From Enoplolaimus lenunculus (taxonomy: Eukaryota; Nematoda; Enoplea; Enoplida; Thoracostomopsidae): 64,000 nt of DNA. A program made the translations under genes and the position numbers. The notes under the pieces were generated by a model. It worked only from the letters and a program-made list of their open reading frames with translations. It searched no databases and was not told where the DNA came from. This document shows, one piece after another, positions 35,901-49,779 of the stretch. Numbering within the stretch: position 1 is the first letter of the stretch; every line of letters starts with the position of its first letter. The stretch is from positions 1 to 64,000 of the forward strand of contig JASANG010000683.1 in assembly GCA_030248215.1 (NCBI GenBank). Direction: 5' to 3'.

Positions 35901-38900
35901 CAGTGCGAGTGACAATTACACAAATGTAAATTAAACTAGCAACACAACCAATAAAAATAAAGGTTTTTTGTTGGATACTAGCGCGTTTTTAATTTAATGC
36001 GAACTGCCGTTGATATAAGGAATTTTGGCCCATAGAGTAAATTTAGATTCTAGATTACACTTTTTACTTAGGCTTAGACTTAGGCTTCGGAACACATTTT
36101 TGCAACGCTTAAGCTTAGGCTTATGCTTAGGAATACCCTCAATTTACTGTTACACCCTTTAAAGTAACATTGGCCAGGAATTTTTATAACTCACGGCGAC
36201 GAAATCACCAATGTATTCCATCGAGACATAAGCCGTGCAACGTAGCTTTCATCTTCTTCCTCTTCATCTGGATTGTTTTCAGTAATCCATTTTCCTTCAA
36301 GCAACGACCGACCGATTCGTTTTTCGTATTTAAAAATTATTAAAGGAATCTAAAACCAGAAACGACAGCGTTTGATGTTATAGTCAAGAAGCCAGTAAAA
36401 TGACCACAACGCAACGACTAAACTGCTGCCAGCAGTTGGTGTTTAAAAAGTAATAGAAGAGGTGGGCGGTGCTATAAATATAATCAAGATATACAAAAGC
36501 GTACTGAATATGCTAATCAATAACTTGGCAATTTTTTCTTTCTAAAATGCTTGAATTAGTCGATATTAATAAAGCGCTTGCAAGTTACGAACGTCTTGTA
36601 ATGGTTGTGATTTACTACATTTAATCAAAATTTAAATAGTCAGGTGCTTGTCACTTACAATTGCTTGCTTTTTAAATATCTTATAAACTGCGATCTATAA
36701 CATTGATTATTGAAAAACTTTTGGCATTCTTCGAAATTTATATCTATTGTTGCTAAAATTATTGACTTCAAAGAGGCTACACAGGACACAGCAGTTTTTA
36801 CAAACGAACCTTCAATTGGCAATACGCAATAACAATACACAGCGCAGTAACAAAATGTATTATTGACAGTATTGGCAAAATTGGTTCAATAAATTCGAAC
36901 TGATCTTTGAGAGACACAATTTCAATCATATCTTCTGGTGCAACTTCGATTTCACTTTCGTTTCCGTTCGCCAGATTAATTTCATCACCCGGCGTAATCA
37001 ATGCTTCCGGGGGTTTTTCAAATGTAACCTGCAAGCAGATACTACGTTACAATTGAGAAATAGTCAAACTCTTAAATCCAAATTTGTGATAGACACCAAA
37101 AATTAATTTTTTCTTTTTCGTATTGCTCGTTTAATACCGAAAATTTTGTTAGTAGCGTTTGAATATCCGAGCCCTATCTATCAGGAATAAGTACTCGAAT
37201 ATTCCATAAGTAACTTTCGGACAGTAACAAAACTTTATTCTATTTATCTGCAATGTTTTGCAAAATTTAATGCGTAAAAACCGACGAAACGCATAATGGC
37301 TTGGTTTCTGAAATCTTATTTAAGTATTTCCTTTTCTGAAATCTTACTTAAGTATTTCTATAAGTTATACTTAAGTAATTAATTAAGTCGCCGACTTAAG
37401 TAAATACTTAAATTTTCGAGCACAACCAAAGAAACGCCAACTAACGGCCATTGTCATGACAAGAAACTAACACTTTTGCTTTATATTAAGGTGGCATCAT
37501 GAGTATACAGTTTCCATTAGGCCAAGGTTATTATGCTTGAGCGTCGCGCACCTCATGTGCCTATTTTTGATTTGTAGGCACGGTGGTACACAAGTAATAT
37601 CAGAGTAGTTTAGTTCACATTTTGCACAATGGCAGCTTAATAGTGAATATATGTGCTAAAGAATTTTCTAAACGAGTGTGACATTCGGAAGTTATGGTTC
37701 AAAGGCTCAGTGCAAGCACAAAATTTCTCAGTTTGGTTCAGCGCTTTTTACCCGTTAGCTATATAATTTTTATGCATTCGATTGCTTTCGCATCAGCGAT
37801 TGCTTTTAGCCACGCGGTTGGCTTCACCCAACGGTTGGTTCTGGCTCGGCAATTATTGGTTTCTCCCCAACCGTCAGTTTAACCTCAACCGTTGGTTTCA
37901 CTCCGGCAATCGGTTTTGCTTCAACGGTTGGTTGCACCACAACGATTGGTTGCACCACAACGATTGGTTTCACCCCAACAGTTTGTTTCAGCCCAACTGT
38001 TGCTTTCACCTCTTCCATTGGTTTTATTCCAGTTGTTGGTTTCAGCCCAATGGTTGCTTTGATCATAACGGTCGCTTTCACAACAACAGTTAGTTTCAAA
38101 CCAACTGTTGCTTTCACCCCAAACGGTTCGTTTCACCCCAACGATTGAATATACTCCAGCGATTGGTTTCACCACAACGGCTGGTGTCAACCTAAAAGTT
38201 GGTGTCACCCCGACGGGTTGTTTCATCCCAACGGTTGCTTTTACCCCAAGGATTGCTTTCACAACAACAGTTGCTTTCAATCTAACGGATGCATTCGCCC
38301 CAACGGTAGATTTAAACCTAATTGTTGCTATCAACTTAACGATTGCTTTCACACCAACGGTTGGTTTCAATCCAGCGGTTGGTTTTAGTATAACTATTGA
38401 CTTCAATCTAACGAAAGGTTTCACCACAACGGTTGGTTTAACACCAAATGATTAGTTTCAGCCCAACGGTTGTGTTCACCCCATCTGTGGTTTCAGTCTA
38501 ATGGTTGCTTTGACCACAGCGATTACTTTCACCCTAACAGTTAGTTTCATCGTAATGACTGGCTTCATCACAATGATTGGCTTCACCACAACGATTGGCT
38601 TCACTCCAAGGATTGGTTCCACGCCAACGGTTAGTTTCTGCCCAACGGTTGCGTTAACCCGATCGATTACTTTCATCCCAACTGTAGTTTCACTCCAATG
38701 GTTGCTTTGACCACACTACTGCTTTAGCTTCACAGTTTGTTTGACCCCAAGCGTTGCTTTTAATACTTCAACGGTTGGTGTCACACCAAAGGTTGGTTTC
38801 ACCGCAAAGGCCTGATTTCATTCCGGCAGTTAATGTTACCCCAAAGGTTGGCTTCACCTAAAACGGTTGTTTTACTCCAACGATCGCTTTCACCTTAACG

Positions 38901-41900
38901 GTTGGTTTCACCCTAACGGTTGTTTTACCCCACCGATTGCTTTCACCTTAACGGTTGGTTTCACCCCAACGCATGTATCGGCTACAAAGATTTTCTTTAC
39001 GCCGACAGTTGGTTTCATCCCCATTTGTTGCCTTTGCCTCAAAAGCCTCAAATTCGTTAAAAAGTTTCTGAGTTGCATTTCTTAAGAACAAACGAAAAAA
39101 TGTTCTATTAAATATGGCTTAGGAATAATATTAACATCGAAATGCATGTGAACCAAATTACCCCTTAATGCCTGTTTTGATTTACATAATCAAAACCCGG
39201 GTTGGAATTTCTTCAATAACGTGATCTACTTGAAACGTAAATAAGTATTACAAATAGTTTTACTGCCCGCAATATCTTTCAGAAGAATTAATAGTTAAGA
39301 TGATTTCGGAAGCTAATGTTCCTAGCCACGTTTCCAGGTTACGTCAAACGACCCCACTCGACTGAGTTACCATACTTTTAACAGAAACATAAAATATATC
39401 TCATAATGGTCAAGTGCTGATGATTTTTGCTATTATATTAAACCATTCTCGTGAAACATCATGTATATTGAAAAACAGAAAGACAAAGATATCAAACTAA
39501 TCAGCCCATTACCTCATAACCCATAAGTATTATGTTGAGTATAACTGTCACAATCGTCCCAATGTTTTTCAGCGGATAAAACTGACGCGCCAGGATATAC
39601 TAAAATAAAACTAATACGCTATAGTAGCGAAAATATATCACCAGGTGTGAAAATTTATGATAATTTCAGTTTTATTTTGGAACCGAACGTACATACCGGT
39701 ACTTAACATGTGTTTAGTCCAGTCTAATTTGTACAAATAGTACCAAACTTTTTCAAACTTACATATATTTTGCTTGACTTATAAATATATTTAAGTATTC
39801 TCTAAAGCTTAAACTAACTTGATTTAAACTTAAGCTAACCAGTAGTATTAAACTAACTTTCTAGAATAACTGAACTAACGGGTAGGTTTACACTTAAACT
39901 AATTTATAATTTTACGTATTTCTAGTTTAAGCTAAACTTAATGAATTCTTAGATACACATGATTTCTGTGATAGATTTGTTGCTTAAACCAAAAATAAGT
40001 TTGCTTAAACCAAAAATAAGTTTACTTAAACTCGTGTTAAGCTTAAAAATATGTTAGTTTTACTAAAACTTAAAATTCTAGTTTAGTTAGTCCGTCCAAC
40101 CATTTGAGTTTTACTTAAACTAGTGTTCAAGCTTAATCAAGCTATAAGTTTAAGTTTTTAGAGAGTAATTGAATGAATAAAATTATTTACTGATTCTGTG
40201 ATGCTAACTATTGCAGTGTGATATTAGATTTAAATACTTTACTTTGGAGAGCTCATGGAATAAAGTACTATTAATGTTTCGATGTCTGTAACGTTAAAAT
40301 TAGCACAAATTGTTGTTTGTCAAATTCAAATATGTCGTATTGGTACCCATAATGATCCAGTTTTCTTTGTTGTTGCCTCAGCAATTTTAGGTTCATACGC
40401 AGTTGATTCACCGGGCGTTTTGACAAAATCACCTGAGCCAGAAGGTGTTGCAAACGTAACAGAAGCATCCCTAAAGCAATAAAAAAAAACGAAAGTATTG
40501 TATGCAGCGCCTGGCGGTCCAGTAGAGTGACAGGTGTGTTTTCCCGCATCGGCTTTGCCGTGCTAAAAAATCTTGCAATGCAAAAAGGTTTATATGAAGC
40601 TCAATCTCACCAGGGTGGGAGCTTCCAAACTCGCGAGAGAATCGAGCGTGAAACCAGAAGCATTTTAAGCGGTTTTTGTTTCAACCGGTTAGGGGGCCTT
40701 TAGGGAAGGGGCCTCACAAAATGGCGGTATGGAGGGTGGCTGCTCCGGCCCTGGCCGAATACCTAAAAACGGCAATACGTAGTCATATTGAAATGTTAAA
40801 CATATATTGCAAATTGCAAACACTATAATTGTCAAATTATACAGAGATAACAGTTTTTAATAAATACAATTCAATTCAGTGTTATTGCAATTAAAATCAG
40901 ATCAGCTGGCACGTAAGGTATGACGCCCAATTATCAATACATAATTAAATCTGTGTAACGAGTAGTAAAAATGTGCATAAAAACTAAATATAACACTAAT
41001 AAACGTACGCTTTTTTAGATTTGGCCTTTTTCTTCTCAGGAATATGTGCCGTGGCTTTTCCCTTAAAAATATAAAAAATATACATATTTTACGGTGTCAA
41101 AGGTTAACCCAAAGCATTGTGATCGCCGCAATGAGTTCCTGTTCGTTGGCTTATCCAAGGGAATACAACTGAATTAGGGGCATGTATCCTTACACAAGGT
41201 TTGCTGTATTAAAAATTTTACGGTGCACATCGATTGTCCAAATCTTAGAGCGGTTTTAAAAAAGCCGAATACTTGGCATTATTATTATTTTTTATTATTA
41301 TTATTATTATCATTATTATTTGTTCTGTACATGTGGAATTCTGTGGTATGTCTTTCTTTTGTTTTTAGAATATTAAAACGCTCTTACACTTTCTTTTGTA
41401 CTGCCCTCTTCAGCTGTTGATTTTGTTTCGGAAGGCGGTTCGCCAGCGGTATCCGGCTGTGTTTCGCTCGCTTCCTCCGGTTGTGGTATATTGTGACTAA
41501 AACATAAGATACGTCCAGCTTTAATAATATAGATTTATAAACTTGATGTTTCTATCACAAAAAGCAAATTTAGTTTGCACAGAGATGCATTAACTTGGAA
41601 TTCGTCATAACGTCACCTTCCTACATCCGGGGCATTCAATTCTTTCACACTAATATTAAATGAATCGAAGAACAATTACGAGCAAGCAAACCACCACTGC
41701 CTTGCTAAAGCGCCGCTCATGCCCCCAAATGAAGAGGGCCTCTTACGCAGGGGTCCTTAGCAAAAGTTCAAAATGAGTATTTGGTGTCAAACTTTTACTT
41801 TGTCCAAATGTACACAGTCTGGGATTTTCACTGCTTCCCCCAGTTCTTTATCGGGCAAGTTGCTAGGAAGAAGGTCTACCCCCAATTCACGAGCCAAACA

Positions 41901-44900
41901 ACATTTTGCGACTGCTACAAACAGATTTAATCACGAAACTACGCCTATTTTTCGCTTGCTTCGCTCGCCAATTCTTCAAACCGTAACCTATACTGTAACT
42001 AGTGGTGCCCTAGACCCCTGAATTGTGACTAAGGGCATTATACATAATCTTTTAAATCAGTGGTGTGTAAAGCAAATTATGATTGGGCGGAAAACTAAGT
42101 CTTGGTGTAGCTATACTGGACATGAGATGGCACACAAATAGTAGTTGTAGCAGCAGTGTAGTGGTGGGTTCATGGTTAAGGGGTGGGCACCGCAGTTTTT
42201 ATTTTCCGGCAAGTGGGTCCGTCACCTGAATTAAACAAGGCCGACAGAATACAAACCATCGTGTAAAAGTTGGACCAGCGCACTGAAAATATACGCACGA
42301 AGCGCAAAATGTTTTTGACATGTTTTTACAGACTTAGTAAAAAATATATATGAAATTTGGGAATTAGGCTAAACAAATCTCGTCTGCTCAAAAAATAATT
42401 CGGGCTGAGGAAACGATTGTTGATTCTGTTAGCCTCCTGGTATTGTTTTATGGGTGTCCCCCACATAGTCTTTTGGGGGATCCAACTCGATTTCACATGA
42501 TGGCTAAAAATGTAATTTAATACACGTAAATACAAGCATGTTCGTACTCGGAACATGCTTCTGTCAACTCTTCTGGAACTGCGTTCAGACCCATTGCGCT
42601 AAATGCCCTTGTCGTTGCAGATATGCCACCAGATTTGTCATCAAAACTAGCACGAGGCGGTTGTTCTACGCCTCTGAAAAAATACGTTACGGTCAGATAA
42701 ATTTTCGTTGCCAAACCAGAAACAAAATTAGAAACTGGTAAAGCCTGAGCCGATTTTGAAGTATAAAATAAGCTATTATTCATTTTTACTATTATCGCTT
42801 CGTAAATAGTATTCGGTTAGACATAATATTGCCATTATGTTTAATTGATAAACAGGTTGATGGGTAAGATCATAAGTGAAACAACTCAAAATCCGAACTT
42901 TATGCATCGCTTAATATAGAATCGGAATTGACGTAAGCAAGCGTGGATATGCAACTGATTACATTCTCTGTATAAACGAATTTATCAAACTCGAGTCGCG
43001 TTTTTGACCGAATTCCATTTTACAAGTCATATCTTGTTATGTTTTGAGAGAAAAGTACCTCCACTACGGGATCCAGACGGGGTCCGGGGGGGAGCATACG
43101 CCCCCCGTCAAAATTTTTTGTAAAGACAATTTTTCCCGCAGAATTTTTTGTGATAAAATGGTATGGTTACAATTCTTCGCTCTCAGAAAATTTGTTGATA
43201 TGATAAGGTTCCTACCATCCAAATTTTGCGTTTGATAATATTTGCCAGCCCGCCCCCCTCGTCCAAAATTGTTGTATCCGCCTCTGGATACCTCCCTGAA
43301 TATAGGATTACAAAGGGTTCCTCCTACTACTATGGAAGAGTGGTAAGTTGCATACTCTTCTTAAAATAGTCATTATCGACCCTTGATTGAAGTAAAGCAA
43401 AAAAATGACCTCAAATGATGCGGCGCTGCTTCTGCTGCGGCGGCTTCAATCACTTCAGGTGCAACAGCTTCCGCTAATTTTTCACCGTCTGTTCCAGAAA
43501 ACAAAAAGTAGACAAATCGTCCGGTGGTCCTGAAAAAATATGCATTAACGTCGGTTGTTAGAAAGCTACTTTTCGCTAAATTTTTGCTTTAGTATCTTAA
43601 CTTAAGACAAACTAACGTAATATAATATATTCATTATATTGCCCTGGAAGTATGGCTATAAGTGTTACTAGTCAGTCTGTTTTGCACAATTCGCAGAAGT
43701 TACCGAACACACAACAAATTTTCTTTTCTCAGAAGGGGCATTCATTTATGCGCTACAATTAAAGATAATTGACATTTATGGTCTTTAATTAGGGTTTAGG
43801 GACTGTATCCGCTTACTGATTCTTATTAGGGATACCTAATTCGATTGGGACTCAAAATGTGGACCACCTCTTATACCCCCTCTTATTCGGGACACTACAG
43901 TAGGGCATTCCAGCTTTAATTGTATAGATATCGCCCATAGGCATATATTCTAATTTTACATCTGAAATACCGTAGGACAGGTACAATAGTTTTTCTGCAG
44001 ATATAACACTTACCAACTCCTGGGCTGATACAACGTTTATATATCGTCCATGGGATGGGGTTGATACCGAGAAAATTCGTTAAAAGAATAAAATCTCGCT
44101 CTATTAGTCATGTGTATAAGACGATACGTGTCATATGGCCCCGGTGGCACCCTTTGATGTAACAAATTATACCACGAACCTTACTCGCTATTCTCTAATA
44201 TATTTTAGTTCATGTGGACATATTTTGAGTATATCGTATAAGTTTTAATTTTAATTCGTAAATCATTAAACAATAACCAGTAACTCGCTCTTTTCAACAT
44301 CATGTTCAATTATTAAGATAAACTTCTACCGTTCCAGTTACTTTTTTGCTCTGCCCTATTGAGTTAAATTACTTACAAAACTATCATAAATATAAGATAA
44401 AGAACAAGCCGAGCCCCACGAAATCCCCATTTGGCAGAGCACATTGCGATTTCAACGTAGGATTTGTCTTTAAACACTTCGAACAACTTTTCAGATTGCA
44501 CGCGAACACTCGATGGTTGTATTGCAAAACATATTTTTTTCATTGTACGAAAGCATTTGACCATAACATCGCGAAACGACACCGACCTGATAAAACAATC
44601 CATACTCAGCAATAAATAAGGTGTTTGTCAGACGGATCAAAATAACGGAATTGAAAAGTGATATTTTAAAAATTGCAGCAATGTTTTAATTTTCTGCCAG
44701 TACATACTGGGTTGTAAATTAATTCAAAATTTTTTAAAATTTTGAAGACAAATAACTGACGCATTAAAAATAATTAAACTTTTCGATGAATTTAGTTGCT
44801 TTTAGTCTAAAATTAAGCAATAGCAGCATACCTATATTGAAAATCCAAATGATTCTTAAATGATTTTTATGTAATTATGGTTATAAAAAACGAAATTTAT

Positions 44901-47900
44901 GTTATTTCTGTATTAACAGAAACGGACCCCGATTTTTACCGTTAAAGTGAACAGATATCCGGTGACACCCGACTTTCGATTAAATTGCAGTCCAACTATG
45001 CTACAAAATCTGAATTGAAGCAACTGAGCTAACACTGCAGTGTATGTAACTCTTACTTCTGGACAGTGCCTTCTGGTCGACCAATAAAGTTTTCACGCAG
45101 AGTCTTCGCACGCTCTATACTCGATTGATTCTGTTCGCTGGTGTCCGATGCGCTAACTTTCTGAGCGTGTTGCATCTAAAAATTAGTTTTTCATTTATTA
45201 AATAGTCAATGCATAGCTTAAAATGATACAAATTATTTCCAAAGTCATAAGTCCAACTTTTTCATTGTTTTTGGCTGTTGACGTGTTTTCATAAAGTTTG
45301 CACTAAAGACAACAACAAAAATAACAGTGAAATGATGTGAACGAACCACGCATGCTCGTGTCGTAATCTGAAACTAAAGTTTGAAACCGAGACCTGGCTG
45401 GCTCAGCAAGCAAAAACTTGTTTCCTGCTCGTTTGTGTAAGCCAGAACGATATTTTCTGCAAAATTAAAACCTTTCGCATTGAACGAAAGTGACTGAGCG
45501 AGGTCCGATGTCCCCTAAACCCTCCTCGCAGAACGGCAATTGGGGGTTTGTAGTAGCTAACCTCGAAAATACAATCCTCACAAAAGTTGACAAAAGCTTC
45601 TAGCCGTGATTTGTCGTCACCGCCTTCTGCAATGACAGCATGAAGGAACTCTCTTTTGGATTCCTGAAATACAGGCACTGAACGGTAGGTACACTGCAAA
45701 AAATGGTGAGTCAAATTGAATCTCCCTGAAATAGGCTTTTCCGGACTACACAAACTCAGTCAAATCCGACTCCGTCAGAGTCAAATTTGACTCACAGAGC
45801 GATTCATTGAGTAGAATTTGACTCTGGCGGCGTCGAATTTGACTCAAACTGTGTACTCAGGAAAAGCCTATTTCGGAGAGAGTCAATTTGACTGACCTTT
45901 TTTGCAGTGTAGTTATTTACCGCCTATAAAGGATAATATTATACTTGAATCGGCTGTACGTTCTATAATTGAAAAAATTAATAGTTTATTCATCACATAT
46001 TTCATTTGTGCAATCGACTTGTGTGACAACATACAAAAATACAATCATATTGGCATTTGCAGCCTAAAATGATATATTTTGACCAGTTTCCAGCAAAGAC
46101 ACTACTTTCATATGCTGAACAGTTTCTATGTCTAGAGTGCTTTATTGTCGACAAAATCTATGCTACATGTCTAAATTTATGGACAATATATAAACACAGT
46201 ACGAGTGAAAATTGTACCGAGCATACAAACCTTAATTTGTTCTTTGTTCCATTGCTCCAGCCAGTCTTCGTTAATTTCAAAATATACTTTCTCGACCCGT
46301 TTTGCTGAACCCATTATCTCAATGCGACCCAGTGTTGGTTCAAAGTATTCAAGCATACTTGATGCTGCCTCCAGTATTTTAGCCAATCGCGTCTCGCCAA
46401 CTGTGTGATCGTTTAAGTTGGTTAAGAGAACGGCTAAATTGAAACCTGCAAACACACTTTGATATATCACTCAAAATTAAACACGAAAAACAAAGCCTTA
46501 TTTTAGACCTATTCAGAATCGTTTGCTTCAACTTATATTAGTCTTAAACAGTCATTAAATTGGTCCATGTAAATATTAGGGGCGGAGAGATTTTTCGTGG
46601 GGCTAGAATAAAGTATGCTTAAGCTTTAGACTATTTTTTTTTTATTATTGGCTTAGGCTTAGTCTTAGGCTTAGTCTTAGGAATATGCTCATTCTTACGC
46701 TTAGGCGTAGGCTTACGCTTACGCTTAGGCTTAGGAATATTCTTATAATACTGTTCCGCCACTGTTCTTTACATTGGCCTTAAATTTATAACGCGTAATG
46801 CATTGGGGTTTTCGTTAATGCCTGGATTGAAAATACATTTGCAGAAGAGTTTTGTAGCTTTGAAGTTGTCATAACTACAGATACCCAAACTCAGTATTTT
46901 TGGGACTCGGGTACGAGATGACCACAGCGACTTCGTTAAGTTTGGTTTCAACTGGTTTCTAAAATAACCTAAAAGACTAACTTTTTCAAATCTTAATAGA
47001 ATGCCTTAGAATTTTCTCCATTTCTGCAGTTGTTAGAAAATAAGGGGAAAATTTTCCTAATACAACTTTTAACATTGTTGATATACTTTTATTCAGTTAG
47101 ATAGAAGAGTACGTGTGGGGCGGTGCGCTGCAAAAAATGGTGAGTCAAACTGACTCTCTTCGAAATAGGATCTACGGGACTACACAAATTGAGTCAAATT
47201 CGACTCCGACGAAGTCAAATTCGACTCACTGAGCGCATTGTTTGACATTGGCGGAGTCGATATTGACCCAGTTTGTGTAGTCCCGTAGAGCCTATTTCGG
47301 AGAGAGTCAATATGACTCACCATTTTTTGCAGTGTGTTCACCAACAATATTTCAATTTACAATTCCGGCCACCCTCGTCGTTACGTTAAATTGAATTCAA
47401 AACTTTTTTTGACACTACCGAAATTTGCCTGTTATAAACATAACTCATCTTCTTATTCCGACTTCTACAGTATAATAATGAAGTACGAATGCAGAAAATA
47501 CGTAATTTGAACATACCTATTGTTATTTAATTTTTGAGCTTATTGTACTGTAATTTTAAAATGCCCAAATTGCAATATTGCAACCACATTGGCCAGTGTT
47601 AATTATTTGCCACCGAAAACCCTCCAAAGGGGTAAGGCTTACATAAGTTGCGTGTACCAGTTGCATAAAAATTACCAATTTCCTTTGCCGGATTATGAAA
47701 TCTTTCTGTGAATTCCATGTAATCAATTTTACCATCGTTGTTGACGTCTGTACACATCATTAAGTAGTTTATTTCTTCGCTAAAATGCATAAGAAGCAAA
47801 AAAATTGCACTATATTCAATGACATTATCAAATATATAATTTCGCAGTCCCTAAAATAGTTAAAATAAGAAAAACAACACGAATGGCGATCGAAATGATG

Positions 47901-49731
47901 GAAACGAAATCAAGACACCAAGTTTACCCATACAGCTAAGGCACTCATGTGCTGGTCATAACAATAAATACAGGGTAAATAATATTTTGAGGTTAACTTA
48001 CACAGAATACATCTTCTGCGCTTCCATTGCACGCTGAAATTCTTTGAACGATATCCAGCCATCTTTGTTTGTATCAAATTCTTGAAACGCATTTGAAGTG
48101 GTCAAATCTTTTAGTTTGAGAAACATATCAAAAAATCGTAAAATTTTCTCGACACTTGTTTGAGATTCAACCAGTGTGTCAACCATTTGTTTGCCAATAG
48201 AGCCGTTTAAAACATTACCTAAACATTCGTGTATAATAAGACGAATAACTAACAAAGTAAGTAGATTAAGCATTAATAATATACCTTTCGTTACCAACCG
48301 ATAAAGCACGTAAAGTTTTGTCAGTTTGCTTTATTTCTAAAACAATATAGACATCATTTATAAACTTTATATTTAAACATTTTCTAAACCCGACGCGGTC
48401 GCTTCTACATTACTAACTCAAGTACTCAACAATTTACCTTCCAGCATCGACAACATTAACAACACCATATCTCGTTGAAGATTAAGAAATTCACGTAACA
48501 ACTCCAGCTGTGTAGAATTTTTGCTCAATTTATCCATCATTTGAGCGAATAAAAAGAAAAAACCGCTGATTGCATCCCAAAGACGACTTTGCGCTAACGA
48601 AAACTGGTTTCCACTGCAAGGTCCCTGAAATTTTTAGTAATAACAATTGCTATTAATTTTAGATTTTTGTACGTTAACCACTCGAAAACTTACTTGCAAA
48701 TATTCGTCATGTTTGCAAGCGTATGCATAAAAATACGATAAAAACATTTCGACAAGAAAGCTGCGGCTAACACTGAACCGTTTCCAGGCAAAACTAACCT
48801 GCACAACTTCAGTTAGCGTGTTGAAAACTTGAGAGCACACTTTAATGGCGAGCAAAAAATGAGATGTACCAGCTTCATCTACAACTGGCCTGCTTGAATA
48901 ATGCCAATAAAAGTCCATAATTGACTCCTAAAAATAGAGCGAACTTCAAAATAATAATATTAAACGATTGATCATAATATTGACGCAAGTCGTCTACTCG
49001 AATGATACGCCACTGTGTCAAATGACTTCAATTGCCATGGACAGGTTTCTAGTTTTACTGTTGGAACTATTAACAATGCAAAACAATGTTTCATTCGGAA
49101 TTATCTTGCGGAAACCTTTTTGCGTGATTAGGCTTAGGCTTAGGCTTGTGCTTAGGTATAGTTGATAGGCCACTATTATAAACATGAGCCGATGAAAATA
49201 TCAATCGCCACGGCCAGATTTCTAGTTACTATTGGAACAAACAATGTAAAACAGTGTTTCATTCGAAATTATTGGTAGAAACCTTTTTGCGTCTTTAGGC
49301 CTAGGCTTAGACTTGAGCTTCTGTATAGTTGATAGGCCACTATTATGAATATGAGCCGATGAACATAAACAACAATAACTGAATAAATTAAGCAAAATTA
49401 CTTGAAGCCGCAAAAGATAATCGACCGACGTTGTTATCAAATTAACACTGATGTTATTGAGCGGTTGTGTTCGCAAATAGTTTTGAAAATCTAAACCATA
49501 CAGGGTTATTTGAATATGATAGAAGTTCCCGCATGCGTTGTACGATGAAGATAACACAACACAGTAAAATCGCATATAGCAGGGTTGTCTCCCAGTCGTG
49601 GCCTCGGTTTCATTTTATATTTTTACAAATTTTTCTGACAATTAAAAAAGTAACATGACAAATTGACGCCGAATATACACAACAAAGTGGATTTTCAATT
49701 ATAGTTAATTACCTTTGGTATAGGGACAGTA

Positions 49732-49779
<48 letters not shown>

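Noticed and set aside
37824-38455. Frames of 97-168 codons with VGVKPT or VGFTPT repeats
   Set aside because: They follow from the 18-bp minisatellite period, occur on both strands, break at indels and lie inside an RyR intron.
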